Positions 48,401 to 63,600 of a stretch of 64,000 nt of DNA are shown piece by piece; positions within the stretch are counted from its first letter, which is position 1, and each line of letters opens with the position of its first letter. The position numbers were made by a program, and so were the translations under genes. Below the pieces are notes generated by a model, which was not told the origin of the DNA, ran no database searches, and worked only from the letters and a program-made list of their open reading frames with translations. The DNA is from CAYWMY01 sp046352935 (GTDB lineage Bacteria; Pseudomonadota; Gammaproteobacteria; Steroidobacterales; Steroidobacteraceae): assembly GCA_046352935.1 (NCBI GenBank), contig JAXMGR010000012.1, positions 69,458 through 133,457 on the forward strand, read 5' to 3'.

Positions 48401-51400
48401 TACTGCGCTCTGCCGGGGCTCGCCATTGCGGTACTGTTCCTGCTGCTCCGGGAGCCGCCGCGGCGGCAGCTCGCCACCGGCACCCCGCGTGGCGCATCGC
48501 TCGCCGAGACGCTGGCCTTCTACCGTGAGAACCGCGCAACGCTGTTCCTGCACCACTCGGGGTTCCTCTGTCTCTCGCTGATGGGATTCGGCTTCGTTTT
48601 CTGGACCGTGTCGTTCTTCTCGCGCGTGCACGGCGTCGCTCCCGCACAGGCGGCGCAGATCTTCGGCGGCATCCAGATGGTCTGCGGATCGCTGGGCTCC
48701 GTCTGGGCGCCGCTGCTCGCGGCGCGGCTGACGCGCGGAGGACGCGGCGACGCCAACATCGTCGCCGGCATGGCGGGTGGTGCCTGCGCAATGGTCGTCA
48801 TCATGCTCATCCAGACCATGCCGAACGCCTTCTGGGCGTTCCTGCTGTACCTGCCCGCGGCATTCTTCGCGGCTTCGCCGTTCGGGCTCGCCTACGGGTC
48901 GCTGCCGGTGATCGCACCCGCCCGCATGCGGGCCGTGGTCGCCGGTCTGTTCATGTGCATCGTGAATCTCGGCATGCTGCTCGGGCCACCGCTCGCGGGC
49001 TTCTGCAACGAACGCCTGTTCCCGCAGGCGGACGGCGTACGCTGGTCGCTGCTCACCGTCACGCCGGTCTTCGGCATCCTGGGCCTCGTGTTGCTGGCCC
49101 TCGGACGCCGGCACTACGCGCGGAGCCTCGCGGCTGCCGAGGCCCGGGAGGACGGGGAGGCGGCATCGTGACCACAGGCCGGGATCGTGGGGGGCGGGCC
49201 GAGTCGACGCCGGATACGGAACACGCCGTGGATGGCGAGGGAGCGGAAGTGACCTGGCCGGCCTCGCGGGTGGCGTGGGGCACGGTCGCCGTGCTCGCCT
49301 TCGTGCAGGGCATCAACGCCGTCGACCGCCACCTCATCAACCTGCTCGTCGGACCGATCAAGGCCGACCTCGGCATCAGCGACGCCGAGGTCGGCCTGCT
49401 GCTCGGACTTTCCTTCGCGGTCTTCTACACGACTGTGGGTGTGCCGATCGGCCGGCTCGCGGATGCCTGGAGCCGCCGTCTGATCATCGCGATCGGCACG
49501 GCCTTCTGGAGCGTCGCGACCGTCTGCTGCGGGCTGGCGCAGAACTTCGCGCAGCTCTTCTGGGCGCGGGTCGGTGTCGGCGCGGGGGAGGCGTCGCTGA
49601 ACCCGTCGGGGTATTCGATGATCGCCGACCTGTTCCCGCCGGAGCGCCGCGCGAGGCCGATGGGCGTCTTCATCGCGGGGCACACGATCGGCCAGGCACT
49701 CACCCTGTTCGCGGGGGGAGTGCTGGTGCAGTACCTCGTCCGCAACGCCGTCACGCTCGAACTAACGACCGGGCTCGTGCTGAAGCCGTGGCAGATCGCG
49801 TTCCTGCTGGCCGGGCTGCCGGGTGTTTTCGTCGCGCTGCTGGTGCTCGTGATCCGCGAGCCGGCACGTCGCGAGACGGGCACCGGGGCCGGACCCGCGA
49901 GCATCCCGGTGCGTGAGGTCGCGCGCTACGTGGCGGAGCGGGCGACGCTGTATGTTCCATTGATCGGTGGTTTCGCATTCGTGCTCGTATGGCACATGGG
50001 CAACGTCGTCTGGGCGCCGACCTTCCTGATGCGGACGTTCGCGCTGGAGCCGGCGCAGGTGGGTCTGATCCTCGGCCTGATGACGCTGGTCTTCAATTCG
50101 AGCGGCGTCGTGCTGGCCGGCTCGCTGTCGGAGTACTTCGCGCGGCGGGGGCACGGCGACGCGCACCTGCGCGCTGCATTCGCCGGCGCGCTGTGCGCCC
50201 TCCCGTTCGGCGTGGCCGCGACCCTGATGCCCAACCAGTGGCTCGCGCTCGCGCTGCTGGGGCCGGCGTTCTTCTTCGGTTCGCTGCCGTTCACGCTGGC
50301 ACCCGCGGCCATCGCGAGTATCACGCCGAACCGCATGCGGGCGCAGATCACGGCCGTCTATCTTCTCTGCGTCAACGCCTTCGGCTTCGGGCTCGGACCC
50401 TGGCTCATGGGGGCGCTGACCGACCGTGTCTTCGGTGATCCGCAGCTGCTGTGCTATTCGATCGCGCTGACCGCGGCGGTGGCACTGCCGCTCGCGCTGC
50501 TGTTGCTGTGGCGTACGCTGGTTCCGTATCGTCGTGCAGTGGAACGGACGACGGGAGGTGGGCGGACATGAACGGGCACGAGAGGACCGTGCTCCAGGGG
50601 CTGCTGGACCGGCAGGCGATCACGGATGTGCTGAACCGCTACGCGCGCGCCTGCGACCGGGCCGACGAAGTCCTGCTGCGGTCCTGCTTCCATGCGGACT
50701 CCCGGCACCGCCACGGCGGGTTCGACGGCTCCTCGGCGGATTTCTGCGCCTTCGCCATGAAGATCATCCTCGGCACGCGGCTCGAGAAGCACCTGATCAC
50801 CAACGTGATGATCGAACTCGACGGCGACTTGGCGACGACCGAGTGTCACTATCTCGCGTATCACCGGCAGCCGGATGCGCAGACGGGAGCCGACGTCGAC
50901 TACTTCAATGGTGGTCGGTTCATCGACCGCTTCGAGCGGCGAGCCGGCGAATGGCGCATCGCGGAGAGACTCGGGCTCATCGACTACGAGGCCTTCCACC
51001 CGGTGACCGAGCGCGGGGTCGCGCGGCTGCTGCCGTCACAGCGGAGCCAGCGCGTGCCGGACGACCCGCTCTACAGCCTGATGCCGTCGCTGCGCAACCG
51101 CGGCTGACCACGTCGGCGCGCGACCGGTTCGCGGAGTCGTCGATGAGGCCGTCGATCAGGCCGCCGCGACAGACGCGCGCACGAGGGCGCGGAACTCGTC
51201 GTCGGTGAGCAGCCGTCCCGCCGCGGTCGCCTGGTCCTTCACGCGCGCCAGCACGTCGGCGAGGCGGCCTTCGGGCACCTGGAGGCCGAGTTCCTCGGCC
51301 TTGAGCTTGATGTTGGCGAGTCCGCTCTTCTTGCCGAGCACGATGCCGCGACGCGCGCCGACCAGATCGGCCGAGTACGGCTCGATGGCCTCGGGAATGT

Positions 51401-51591
51401 GGAACTGCGTCGCGACCGCGCCGCTCTCGCGGATGAACAGGTTGTCGCCCACGACCGGGCGCCAGCCATCGACGCGGTAGTCGCCGGCCTTCTGCACGAG
51501 CGCCGATACCTTGCGCGCCTGCCGCAGGTCGAGTTCCACGGGGACGTCATAGAGGCACTGGAGCGCAAGGGCGACCTCGCAGAGATCGGAA

Positions 51592-51625
<34 letters not shown>

Positions 51626-54600
51626 CCTGGATCCAGTCGGCGCCGCCGCGCACGGCCGCGATGGCAGCCGCCGTGCCGAGACCGAAATCGTTGTGGCCAT
51701 GGAAGTGCAGCGGCGTCTTCGGTCCGACCCAGCCGCGCACCGTGCGGATCATGGACTCGACCGCTTCGGGTGCGCAGGCGCCGATGGTGTCGACCACGGC
51801 GACCTCCGTGGCCCCGGCGGAGAGCGCGGCGTCATAGACCCGGTGCAGGAAATCGAGGTCGCTGCGCGTGCTGTCCACCGGGAAGAACAGCACGTTCTTC
51901 ATGCCGTTCTGCAGCGCGTGGCGCACCGATGCGGTGACGCGGGACACGACCTTCTCGCGGTCGAAGCCGTAGGCCTTCATCTTGACCTCACTGGTGGAGA
52001 TCTCGATGAGGGTGCGCGTGATGCCGATCTCGACGAGCGCGTCGAGATCGTCCAGCACGGCGCGCGAGAAGCCCCAGATCTCGGACCCCAGGCCCGCGCC
52101 GAGGATGCGCCTGACGGCCTGCGTATCGGCGTCAGAAACCCGCGGGAAACCAGCCTCGATGCGGCCGACGCCGAGATCCGCGAGTGCCGCGGCGATGGCG
52201 AACTTCTCGTCCGGGTCGAACACGACGCCCACCGCCTGCTCGCCGTCGCGCAGCGTCGTGTCATAGAAGCGGACCGGGCGCGAGCGATCGAATCCGGCGC
52301 GGACGTCGTCCAGCCTGTTCAGGTCACTGATCCAGATGTTGTCGGGCATTGCTGGCCTCGGTGTTGCAGGTCGTGAGGAGCGGCGCGCAGGTCCCCTACT
52401 GGGCGACCCCGCAGATCTCCAGGATGCACTGCACGTAGATTTTCGTCATGTCCACCATGTCGCCGATGTGGACGTGTTCGCCCTGGTGGGTCGAGAAGCC
52501 TCCGCCGCCCGTCCGCAGGCGCCCCGCGGAGCCGTAGTTCACGCACGGGATGCCGTAGCGGTTCATGTGCGCGGCATCGCTGTACCAGACCTCCATGCCG
52601 AACTCCGGCGGCTTGCCGAGCTGGTCGGTGTGCGCGCCCACGATCGTGCGGATGAGCTCGTGATCCTGCGGGATCGACGTGCCCGGTGCCGAGACGTAGA
52701 TGTCGACTGTCGTGCCCGCGAGCGCCGGATTCCGGCCCGCGAGATCGCGGACGAGCTCGCGCACTTCCCGGTAGACCTCGACGGGCAGGACATCGGGTGC
52801 GGTGCGCACGTCGAGATAGATGCAGCAGTTGTCCGGAGTGCGCGCGCCGCGCCACGGCCAGCCGCCCTCGATCGCGGCGATGTTGACCTTCGGGCTGAAG
52901 CTGCCGACGGTGTGACGAGCGATGTACTCCGGCATCCACTTGTGCAGCGCGTCGAGCACCTGGGTCGCATTGCTGATCGCGTTCTTGCGTGGATCGGACC
53001 ATGCCGTGTGGATCAGCACGCCCGGGACCGTGATCTTGAGCCAGGTCGTGCCGCAATGGCTCGGGATCACCATCATGTTGGTGGGCTCGCCGAGGATGCA
53101 GTAGTCGGCGACGGCACCGTGGCTGATGGCGTACTTCGTGCCGACGCCATAGCCCTGGTACTTGGGACCGTCGAAATCGTTGACCGGCGCTTTCTCGATC
53201 TCGCCGCAGACGCCCGCGACGACCACGTCGCCGGCGAGCCTGATGCCGGCGGCGCGGATCGCCTCCGTCGCGACCACGTAGGTCGCGAGCGCGCTCTTCA
53301 TGTTGAACGAGCCCATCCCGTAGATCCACTCGTCGTCGACGACCGTGCCCTCGCAGCGGTAGCCGATGCCGCGATGCGCCTGTTCCGGCCCGAACGAGGT
53401 GTCCATGTGGCCATTGAACATGAGGCTCTTGCCCTTGCCGGCACCTTCGAGCAGGCCGACCGCGTTGTAGCGGTTGTCGCCGATGGGCTGCAGCGTAGAG
53501 CGGAAGCCGGCGCCGCGCAGCACCTCGTGCAGTGCGCGGGCCATGTCGCCCTCGAAGCCGGTGGGGCTCGGTACGTTGACGAGCTGCACCACGAGATCCA
53601 CCAGCCGGTCCCGGTTGATCTCGGCCACTGCGCGGCTCACCAGCGCTGCGTCTGTTTTCCTCGGCATGTCATTCCCCCGTCTGTGCGGAAGCGGCGGCTC
53701 AGGAGCCGGCCACGATGTGGGTCGTCAGTGTTCCGAGCCGGTCGATCTTCGCCTCGACCAGGTCTCCGGGCTCGAGCCACTCCGGGTTCGCCATGCCGGC
53801 GGCCACGCCCGGAGGGCTGCCGCTCGTGATGATGTCTCCGGGCTCCAGCGTGGTGTTCGACCACCACGAGACCAGCTCGGCGGTCTTGTAGTGCATCTGC
53901 GAGGTGTTCGAGTCCTGGCGCAGCCGGCCGTTGACGTAGAGCTTCATCGCGAGCTCGTGCGGATCGCCGAGTTCGTCGGGTGTGACGAGGTGCGGGCCGA
54001 ACGGACAGGAGCCGTCGAAGCTCTTGCCGAGGAGGATCACCTTGTTCGAGTGCTCGCGCGCCTGGATGTCACGCGCCGACAGATCGTTGAAGATCGTGTA
54101 GCCGGCCACGTATTTCATCGCATCGGCCGCCGGCACGCGGAATGCCGGGCGCCCGATGATGATCGCGATCTCGATCTCGTAGTCGAGCTGGCGCGTGAAG
54201 TGCGGGATGGCCACCTTCGCACCCGAGGCCACGACGGAGGAAGGTGCCTCGAGGAAGCCCGTCGGGTGCTCGAAGTGGAAGTCCTTCCAGTTGTGGGACT
54301 GCCATTCGGGTTCCTTCCAGGTCGTCAGCTCGGCGAGGTGCGAGCGGAAGTTGCACGAGGTGTGCAGGATCTTCCCGGGCCTCGGCACCGGCGCGCACAG
54401 CTCGATCTCCTCGGGAGCGTAGGCAACGCGGGCATTGCCGGGCCCCGTCAGCTTCGAGAGGTCGCCGGACCCGAGCCGGCCCGCCACGGCGTCGAGCGCC
54501 GCACGCGCCCTGCGCATGCCGTCATCGCCCAGGCTCAGGAACGCGAGCATGTCCGGGGGCAGACCGCCGTCGGTGAGCGCCGGCAGGTCGATGTAACGGT

Positions 54601-57600
54601 CCTGCAGGAAGCCGCCGATGGTGCGGTGCTTGCCGCGGACGATGAATGTGGCGAGTCTCATGTCGTGATCCTGGTGATGGATGGGGAAGGGGCGGCGCCC
54701 GCGCTCAGACCGGTGCCGGCCGGAGGCGCGGCACGACTTCCTCGCCGATGAGGCGGATGGTCTCGAGGTTGTCGGCCTCGTTCGCGCCGACCACCTCCAT
54801 GAGCGGCAGGTTGAGCCCGGCGTCGACCAGCTTCTGCAGCAGGTCGAGGCACTCGTCCGGGTTGCCCGAGATCACGGTGAAGGCGCGCATCATGTCGTCG
54901 TTGACGAGATGCGTGACCTTGTCCTCGGTGCCGGCGGCGATGGCCGCGCGGAACGGCTCCCAGGTGGAGTCGGGCAGTCCGGAGGAACTCAGGATCACGT
55001 CGTTCTTGATGTTGCGGAGCTTGTTGATGACGTAGGTCCCGGTGTAGCTGCGGGTCGCGTTCTTCGCCTTGGCGCTGTCGCGCGAGCAGGCCGCGAGGAT
55101 CACGCCGCCCACGGGGAAGTCCGCGGGCATCGTGCGGCCGCTGGCCTGGAAGCCCTGCGCGCAGTGCTCGCGCGCGTAGCGCGTGAAACCGGGCGAGGTC
55201 AGGCCGGGCAGCAGCAGGCCGTCGGCGATGCGGCCCGCGAGTTTCTGCATGAGCGGACCGGTCGCGCCGATGTACACGGGAATCGACGTCCGGAGGCCGC
55301 GGGCCGCGCGGTCCATGGCCGGCATGTCGCACTTGTAGAGATCACCGTTGTAGGTGAAGCGCTTGCCGCCGGTGATGCCGCGGATCATCTCGACCGACTC
55401 GGTGTGCACGCGCACCGAGTTGAACTTCTTCATGTCGAGGCCCAGGTACTCGGTGCCGACCTTGCCGGCGCCGAGGCCCATGATGAACCGCCCCCCCGAG
55501 AGCTCGTCGATGGCGGCGGCCTCGGCGGCCTGGGTCGTCGGGTGTCGCATGTAGGGCGAGGTGATGCCGAGTCCGATCGGGATCTTCTTCGTCGCCAGCG
55601 TCGCTGCCGCCAGCGTCGTGAAGCAGCCGCGGGCCTCATGACCGTACTTGCGGAACCAGTGGTAGGCCTCCGCGATCCAGAAACCACCCGAGAGGCCTGA
55701 ATCCTCCGTCTGGCGCGCGTACTTCTGGATGGACGACAACGGTTCGTATGACTTGAAGATCACTCCGACGGTCGCTTTCTTGCCGCTCATTTCGGGCTCC
55801 TTGTCCTGTGTATCTGTGGCTGTTGCTGTTCGGGGTCAGAGAGCGGCTTCGCCGCCCCTGTAGAACTTGACGGGAACGCCGGACAGCGGCTCGCCGCCGT
55901 CCGTGCCGACACGGAAGGTCTCCTGGAAGTACAGACAGGCCTTGCGGTCCTCGGTCATCACGTGGGGGTGCATCGAGCACACCATGTTCTCGGGCAGCTC
56001 GAACTCCGAGCCTTCGCCGATGCGGGGGTACTCGATCATGGTCATGCCGATCGAGTGGCCGGAGACGTGGCCGAGCCGCCAGCCTTTGCCCTCGAAGGGC
56101 TTCTGGCACTTCCGGTGCACATCCTCCGCGGAGGCGCCGGCCCTGAGGTTCGTCTTCACGAGCTCGTGGAACTCGCGATAGGCGTCGAGCAGGCGCTCGG
56201 TCTCGGCGCTGACGCCCGCCGGCGCGAGCAGCCGCGAGAACTCCACCCAGTGACCGCCCCGGCCGGCGACCTCGAGCCCGTAGAGCATGGCGTCGGAATC
56301 CTGCACGGTGCGATCGGTCCGCGGGAAGACCATCTGTGGCAGCAGCGTCCCGCCGGCCCCCATCAGCACCATGTCCATCGTGCAGCGCGCGGTGCCGAGT
56401 GTCGCGAAGCTGCGCTCGGCCACGCCCATGAGCTCGGCCTCGGTCTTCCCGGCGCGGTATGCCTGGAACACCGCGAGCACGCCGGCCTTGTTGACCGCCA
56501 TGGAGTGGCGCACCGAGGCGATTTCCTCGGCGCTCTTCTGGGCGCGCGAATGATCGAACGCGACGTCGAAGTCGACGATGTCGAGTCCGGTGGCCGCGAG
56601 CGCCTGGTAGTCGCGCACGGGCATGACGTACTCGAGCCCGTAGATGCCGATGCGCTTCCAGTTGCGGGACTTGCAGTGCTCCGCCATCCACTCGCCGCAG
56701 TGCGGCGGGATCGCGCGCTGCTCGACGAACGTCTGGCCGTGGTCACCGACCCAGGTGGCCTCGCGCGGGAACACGGCGATCGGGTCACCCTCCATGGGGA
56801 CGACGACGTACGCGTAGCGGTGCAGGATCTGGAAGCCGCACATGTACCGCACGGCGCCCTCGAAACCGGTGTAGGCGCTGCCGCTGATGATGGCCGCGTC
56901 CAGGCCCAGCCGGGCCATGGCACTGCGGGTGTTGCGGTAGCGCCGGGCGATTTCCTCTGCACTCGGCTTGAAGGGGTCTCGATCCGTCATGTCGTGGTTC
57001 CTCGGGTCGTAAGTTCCGCCTGCCATCAGTCCTTGCGGGTCCAGGAATGCTCGAGCCCCTGGACGAGCGCCTGGATGGCGCGGTTCAGTGGCGTCGCAAC
57101 GCCGGTCTCCTCGCCGAAACGCACGATGCCGCCGTTCAGGGCCGCGATCTCCGTCGGGCGGCGCGCGAGCACGTCCTGCAGCATGCTGGCCTTGTGGTGG
57201 TAGGCCACTTCGCGCGCGTGGTCGATGAGCTTCTCGGGATCGCTGTCGGGCGTGATGCCGAGTGCCTTCGCGACCGCGACGCCCTCGGCCGCGAGTCCCG
57301 AGATCAGCTTGCGCAGATGCGGCTGGTCGCAGGCCACGCCGTGCGGCAGTCCGGTCAGCGCGCCGATGGGATTCGTGGCCGCGTTGAAGATCAGCTTGGT
57401 CCACTGCGCGCCGCGGGCATCCGCCATCGCGAGCGTTTCCATGCCGGACTCGGTCAGCCTGGCAGCGAGCGCCCGGACCTCGTCCATGCTGGCCGGCTTC
57501 GGCTCGAAGGGACCGATCCAGGTCTTGCCGCCCGTATCCTGCTGCACATGGCCGGGTTCGACGATGCGCCCGGCCGGGAACGTCGTTCCGCGCATCACGC

Positions 57601-60600
57601 GGGGTGCGAACTCCGCGATGATCTCTTCGTTGCCGACGCCGTTCTGCACCGAGCAGACGGCTCCGTTGCGGAAGACGCCCGCCGTCGCCTCCATGGCCGC
57701 GCGCGTGTGCTGCGACTTGGTGGCAACGATGCCGAAATCGCAGGGCGGGATTTTCGACGCGTCAGAGCTGGCCTTCGGATGGCTGTGGACCTGCGAGAAG
57801 CCCGAGAGGCGCAGGCCGCCCGCATTGATCGCATCGACATGCGCCTTGTTGACCTCGTAGGCCCAGACTTCCACGTCCTTCAGGCGCGCCAGGTGCGCGG
57901 CGAACAGGCTCCCGATGGCGCCACAACCCACGATGCAGACTTTCATGCCGATCTCCGTTTCCCCGGTTCCTTCGTGCCTGATCAGCGCTTCCAGGCGAGT
58001 TCGCGCGCCTTGACCAGGCGGTACAGTGTCTCGTGTATGGGCGCGGGCACGCCCACGCGCCGCGCCTCGCGGACGACCGAGCCCGTCAGCCAGTCGATCT
58101 CGGTGGGCCGGCGCGCGCGGACGTCCTCGAGCATCGAGAAGACGTGCGCATATTCGTCGTTGCCCGTCTGGCCGTGGCTGACGGCCTTGACGTTCATCTC
58201 CCACGGATCCTCGTAGAGGGTCGTGCCCACCGCGGCCGCGACGCGCTTGCCCTCGTCCATCATCGCGAATACCAGGTGGCCGAGGTCCGCGACTTCGCCG
58301 CGCGCCGCGAAGGCGCGCACGTGCGGCAGGTCAGTGAGCGCACCGATGCTGTTGACGGACGAATTGAACAGCAGCTTCGACCACTGCGCCGGCAGGAGGT
58401 CCTCGAAGGCCTTGGCCTTCAGGCCCGACTTCTGCACGAGCGCCGCGACCTTCTGCACCTGTGCATAGGTCGCGCGGCCGCGGGCCCAGGGACCCATCCA
58501 GGTCTCGGTGTCGAGTTCGTACTCCACGTGCGCATCGCTGTGCCGCACGCCGCTCATGAACGTCACGGCCGAGATGATCGGCCAGTCCCCGTGGCGCGCC
58601 ACGACTTCCTCGCAGCCGAGCCCATTCTGCACGGTCATGACCATTGCCGAAGGGAAGTGGCCGGAGATCGCGCGGGCGCTCTCCTCGACGGCCGTCGCCT
58701 TGGTCGCGATGATCACGAGATCGACGTCGCCGAGCGACGCGGCATCGTCGGAGGCGACGAGCGGCGCGTGCAGCGTCGACTTGCCGCTCACGCGAAGTCC
58801 CTCGGCGTTGAGCCGTGCAGCATGGTCGGCGCGGCGCGTCAGCACCCGGCCGCGCACGATCGCACCGAGGTGGCCCGCGAACAGGCTGCCGATGGCACCG
58901 GCGCCGACGACACACACGGACTCGATGGGCTTCATGCTCGGGCCTCCATGACGGGCCGCAACACCCGCAGGCGCAGCAGCGGGTAGAGCAGGCACACACA
59001 GGCGACGGCGCTCAGCACCTCGATCGGCATCCAGCGGCGCAGCAGGAAATGCGCCGCGCCCACCGCCACGACCAGCGCCAGCACGCCCGACCAGTTCACG
59101 GCGCCCGCGCGGCTCCCCTCGTACAGCCGCGGCGCGGTCACGTAGTAATCCGCGATGATGACCGCGGCCAGCGCCGCGAGCATCACGCCGAGCAGGCTGA
59201 TCCAGGCTTCCACGAAGTGGAGGATCCGGCCATAGAGCATGGCGAGCGCGATGAGGTTCGCGAGCACCACGAACGCCAGCCGGCCGGGCCGCCAGCCCGA
59301 CAGCGCGTCCGAGAGATTCGCGATGCACAGCGAGGAGCTGTAGGTGTTGAGCACCTGGGCCTTGCCCTGGGCGAGCAGCATCAGCAGGAATCCGCCGGCG
59401 CCGCCGAAGACCATGAACGTCGCGGCGATGCTGTCGGGACTGCGGAGCACCTGCGCCTGCGCCGCGGCCTCCGGGATTCCGTCGACACGCATGAAGTACT
59501 CGACCATGACGGGCGCGGCAGCCTTCATCAGCACCGCGCCCAGCAGCATCATGACGAGCGACTGCATGAAGATCGCGATCGTCGCGGCCGCGCCGATGTG
59601 CGCGACCGAGCGGCCGTAGCGGCCGAAGTCGGCGGTGTTGAGCGCGAGCGCGCAGGCCGGTCCCACGAGGATGTTCAGCGCGAAGACGAACCGGTCGAAC
59701 CCGGAGACGATGCCCATGCCCGCCAGCACGGAGGGCGGCATCTGGCTGCCGAAGTCGACGAGTTCGGCCGCGCTCGACGCGGAGCGGCCCATCACGCTCG
59801 CGACCATCCAGCCGAGCGCGAGCAGGAAGCCGATCAGCATGACCGACGAGGCGCGCGTGACCGCCCGGAAGCCGAAGGTCGTGAGCCCGATCCAGGCGAG
59901 GCTGAAGGCGCCGTAGACCAGCAACCGGGTCGACCAGTTGTCCACGAGACCGAAGAAATAGACGACGCCGCGATAGAGCAGGGCGTTCTCCAGCGCCAGG
60001 AATCCCACGATCAGGAAGCCGAAGATCAGCGAGGCCAGCGCCGATCCGCGCTCGCCGAGACCGTGGGCCCGCGTGATCATCGTGTTCGAGCACCCCGTTT
60101 CGAAGGTGACCCGGGCGAGGAGCCAGGCGAGGGTGGTGCCGATCCCGAAGGACACGACTCCGGCCAGCAGCGCGATGCGCGTGCCGGCCACGAAGCACAC
60201 CAGCGCGCCGAAGAACATGATCACCAGCGTGGTGATCAGCCCGGCCGTGTTCCAGGTGAGCGCGAGCCAGTCCTCGCGCTCCGCGGACGGAACGCGCTCG
60301 AGGGCATGATCCTCGATGGTGGCGATGAGATCGGCACGTGACATGGCCGGGCGATTAGAGCAGGAACGGCCCCGCGACCGCTGGCCGCTTCGAGCAGCCC
60401 GCTTGGCAAAAGAGGCCCCTCTCCGGGACGCACGGCCGGGCGCTTGCGAGCGGCGTCAGGCCGGCGTCGGCCAGTGTCGCAGCAGGTGGTCGGCGGCCCG
60501 CGCGGCGAGCGCGTGCACGGTGAAGGTCGGATTGACTCCACCACTCGTGGGAAACAGTCCGGGACCCGCGATCACGAGATTCGGGATGCCGTGGACCTGG

Positions 60601-63600
60601 CCGTAGCCATTCGTCACGGACTCGTCCGGCGAACGACCCATCGCGGTGCCACCCATGATGTGCATCGGACCGCGAGGCCCGGTCCAGACCTCGCGCGCGC
60701 CCGCGGCCTCGAACACCCTGCGGCCCTCGGCCAGCGAGGCGGCCCACAGTGCGGCCGATTCCGGATGCAGATCGTGGCGCACCCGCGCGAGCGGAATGCC
60801 GCGGGCGTCGCGCGCCTCGGCGAGCGTGACCCGGTTGTCGGGAACGGGCAGGTCCTCGCAGACCGCCTGCATGCCCGCGAAGCCGCGCGCGGCGCGCCGC
60901 ATGAAGGTGTCGACCTCCGCGCCGATGAGGTCCGCACGGGTCGTCGAGATGCCGAGCAGGTCGTTGGGCTTGACGGCCTGCGCGATCATCCACTGGTAGC
61001 TGCCGAAGGCGCCCGCCGCGGCGTGGGTCGTCTTGGGGTAGCTGTCCTGGTTCAGGAGCTGGCCGCCGAAGGCGCCCATGTGGGGTTCGGTGTCCTCGTC
61101 GAACAGCCCGAACACGAGTCCGGCCGAATGGGACATGACGCGCCGGCCCACCTGGTCCCGGGCGTTACCGAGGCCGGCGGGATGCCCGCGGCTGGCCGAG
61201 GCAAGGAGGAGTCGCGGGTTCTCGATGGTGAAGGCGGCCAGCACGACGAGACCGGCCTGCACGGTCCGCCGTCCGCCGTCCGGCGTCGCGACCTCCACAC
61301 CCGTGGCCCCGCCACCGCCGTCGTCGGTCAGGACGCGGACCACCGGCGCGTCATTGACGAGCAGGGCTCCCGCCGCGAGCGCGCGCGGCAGGTAGACCGT
61401 CAACGGGTTCGCGAGGGCACCGATCGGACAGCCGGCGTCGCACCAGCCGTCCCAGATGCAGGCCACACGTCCCCTGTACTCGCGCGAGGTGACCGCGAGC
61501 GGCAGCGGAGCGGTGCGGCGACCGAGCCTGTGGAAGCCGCGGGCGATGGCGTGCCCCTGCCGGAACACGGGCACGGGTGGCAGTGGATAGGGCGCCCCCG
61601 CCGGGCGCCAGACTTCCTGGCGCGCGTCGCCCGAGATGCCGCACTCGTCCTGGATGCGGTCGTACCAGGGCGCGAGTTCGTCGTAGCCGAAGGGCCAGTC
61701 CGCCCCGCGCCCGAAGCGCGAGCGGACCGCGAAGTCCTCGGGATGCAGCCGCGGCCAGACGGCATAGTGATGCAGTGCCGCGCCGCCGGTGCCGTACGCG
61801 GCGTTGAAGACATGGCCGACGGGATGCGCACCTTCCTCGATGACCGTCGGGCCGGACCACTTCATGCGACGCGCATGCAGCGTCGAGCTGATCATCTGCC
61901 CCTGATGCCGCACCGGGCCGGCCTCGAGGATCAGGACGCGGCGCCCCGCCTCGGCGAAGCGGGCGGCGATCACCGAACCGGCCGCACCCGACCCGACGAC
62001 GATGACGTCGACGGGACCCGTCGGCAGTTCGGGCGCGCTCATCCGCCCCATCCCGAAGGCGGCTGGATGTGCGCCATGTAAGGAACGCCCAGGCGTTCGA
62101 AGCCCTCCGGCGTGCCGTAGACAACGTCGATGGCGTCACTGCGCAGCACGAAGTAGACGAAGCCGGCCGGCGGTCCGTCCCAGCCCGCGAATGCCTTGCC
62201 CGTGAACGCGCCCTGCAGCGAGGTGGCGAGTGAGCTCGCCCGCGCGGAGGCTGTCTCGCCGATCGCCGCAGCGAGTGCCGTGCGGACGGCCCCCAGGGCG
62301 GCGCGATAGAACGGACCGAATGGCGGCTGCAGGCCCAGGTACCGGCCCATGAGCATGCAGTCGGCCGGTGCGCCGCCGCACTGCTGGTCGACGTAATGCG
62401 CGAGACCGGCCCGGGCGCTGCCCGGCACCAGCGCCTCGCCGATGGCCTCGAGGACGGCGGCTTCCCCGGCGGTCAGGAAGCGCAGCGGCGCTGCGGCGGC
62501 GCGGGCCTCCGCGGGCGAGGCCAGTACCTTGCGCCCCGCGATCGTGAAGGGCAGGAGAATGCCCCCCACGATCGCGGTCCGGCGCAGGAACCCGCGTCGC
62601 GAGACGGCGGCCTCGTCGGCCGCAGTGACGTCCGACACAGCCCGCGAGCCTGTCTCAGAACGAGCGCTTCAGCGACACGCCCACCCAGCGCGGCGGCAGG
62701 TACGACACCTCGTTGCAGCCGCAGAGCGAGGCAAGGTCGTAGCCCATGCCACCGGCCTTTTCCTGCGTGAGATTGCGCACGTCGAGCGACACCTGCCACT
62801 CCTCGTTCTCCGACGTCCAGCCGAATCCGGCGTTCACGAGCAGGTACGAGGGGAACTTGTCGGCGTCGAAGTTGCGCAGGTTGTAGTACACGCTGCCGAC
62901 GTAGGCGGCGTCCGAGCGCACGTGCAGCCGGCCACCCAGCGCGGGCCAGGAATAGCGAACCATGCCCGTGACCTGCGCCTCCGGCGTATAGGTCGGGCGC
63001 ACGTTGCGCGGCGGCAGCGGCGAATTCGCGCGCAGCAGCACGTCCTTGACCTTGGCGTCGAGCAGCGAGGCCGACAGCGTGATGTCGAGCCCGTCGACCG
63101 GGTTGGTCTGGAGTTCCAGCTCGGCGCCATAGGTCCTCTGGTCGGCGTTGATGACGAGGCCGCCCACGCCCACGAACATGAAGGCCTGCGCGTCCTTGTA
63201 GTCGTAGTAGTACACGGCGCCGTTCAGGCGGGTGCGCTCGCCGAGCGAGGCCTTGAAGCCGGCCTCGTAGGACCACAGCGTTTCGTCCTTGTACGGCAGC
63301 GCGGCATCACCGCCGCCGCCCAGGTAGCCACCGAGCAGCGGTGCGTTGTAGCTGCCGGCCTTCGAGCCGCGGCTGATGCCGGCGTAGACCAGCAGTCCGT
63401 CGTAGGGCCGGAAGTCGAGCTGGGCCTTGCCGGTCCAGAGCGTCTTCGAACTCTTGTCGGCATAACTGAACGGCGCGCCCGGTGCCGGCACGTTGGGCAG
63501 TGCCGTGCCCTGGTTGATGTTGTAGTTGCTGGTGGAGATGAAGAAGCCGTTCGCGATCATCGCGTAGTCCTTCTTCTCCTTGATGATGCGGCCGCCGAGG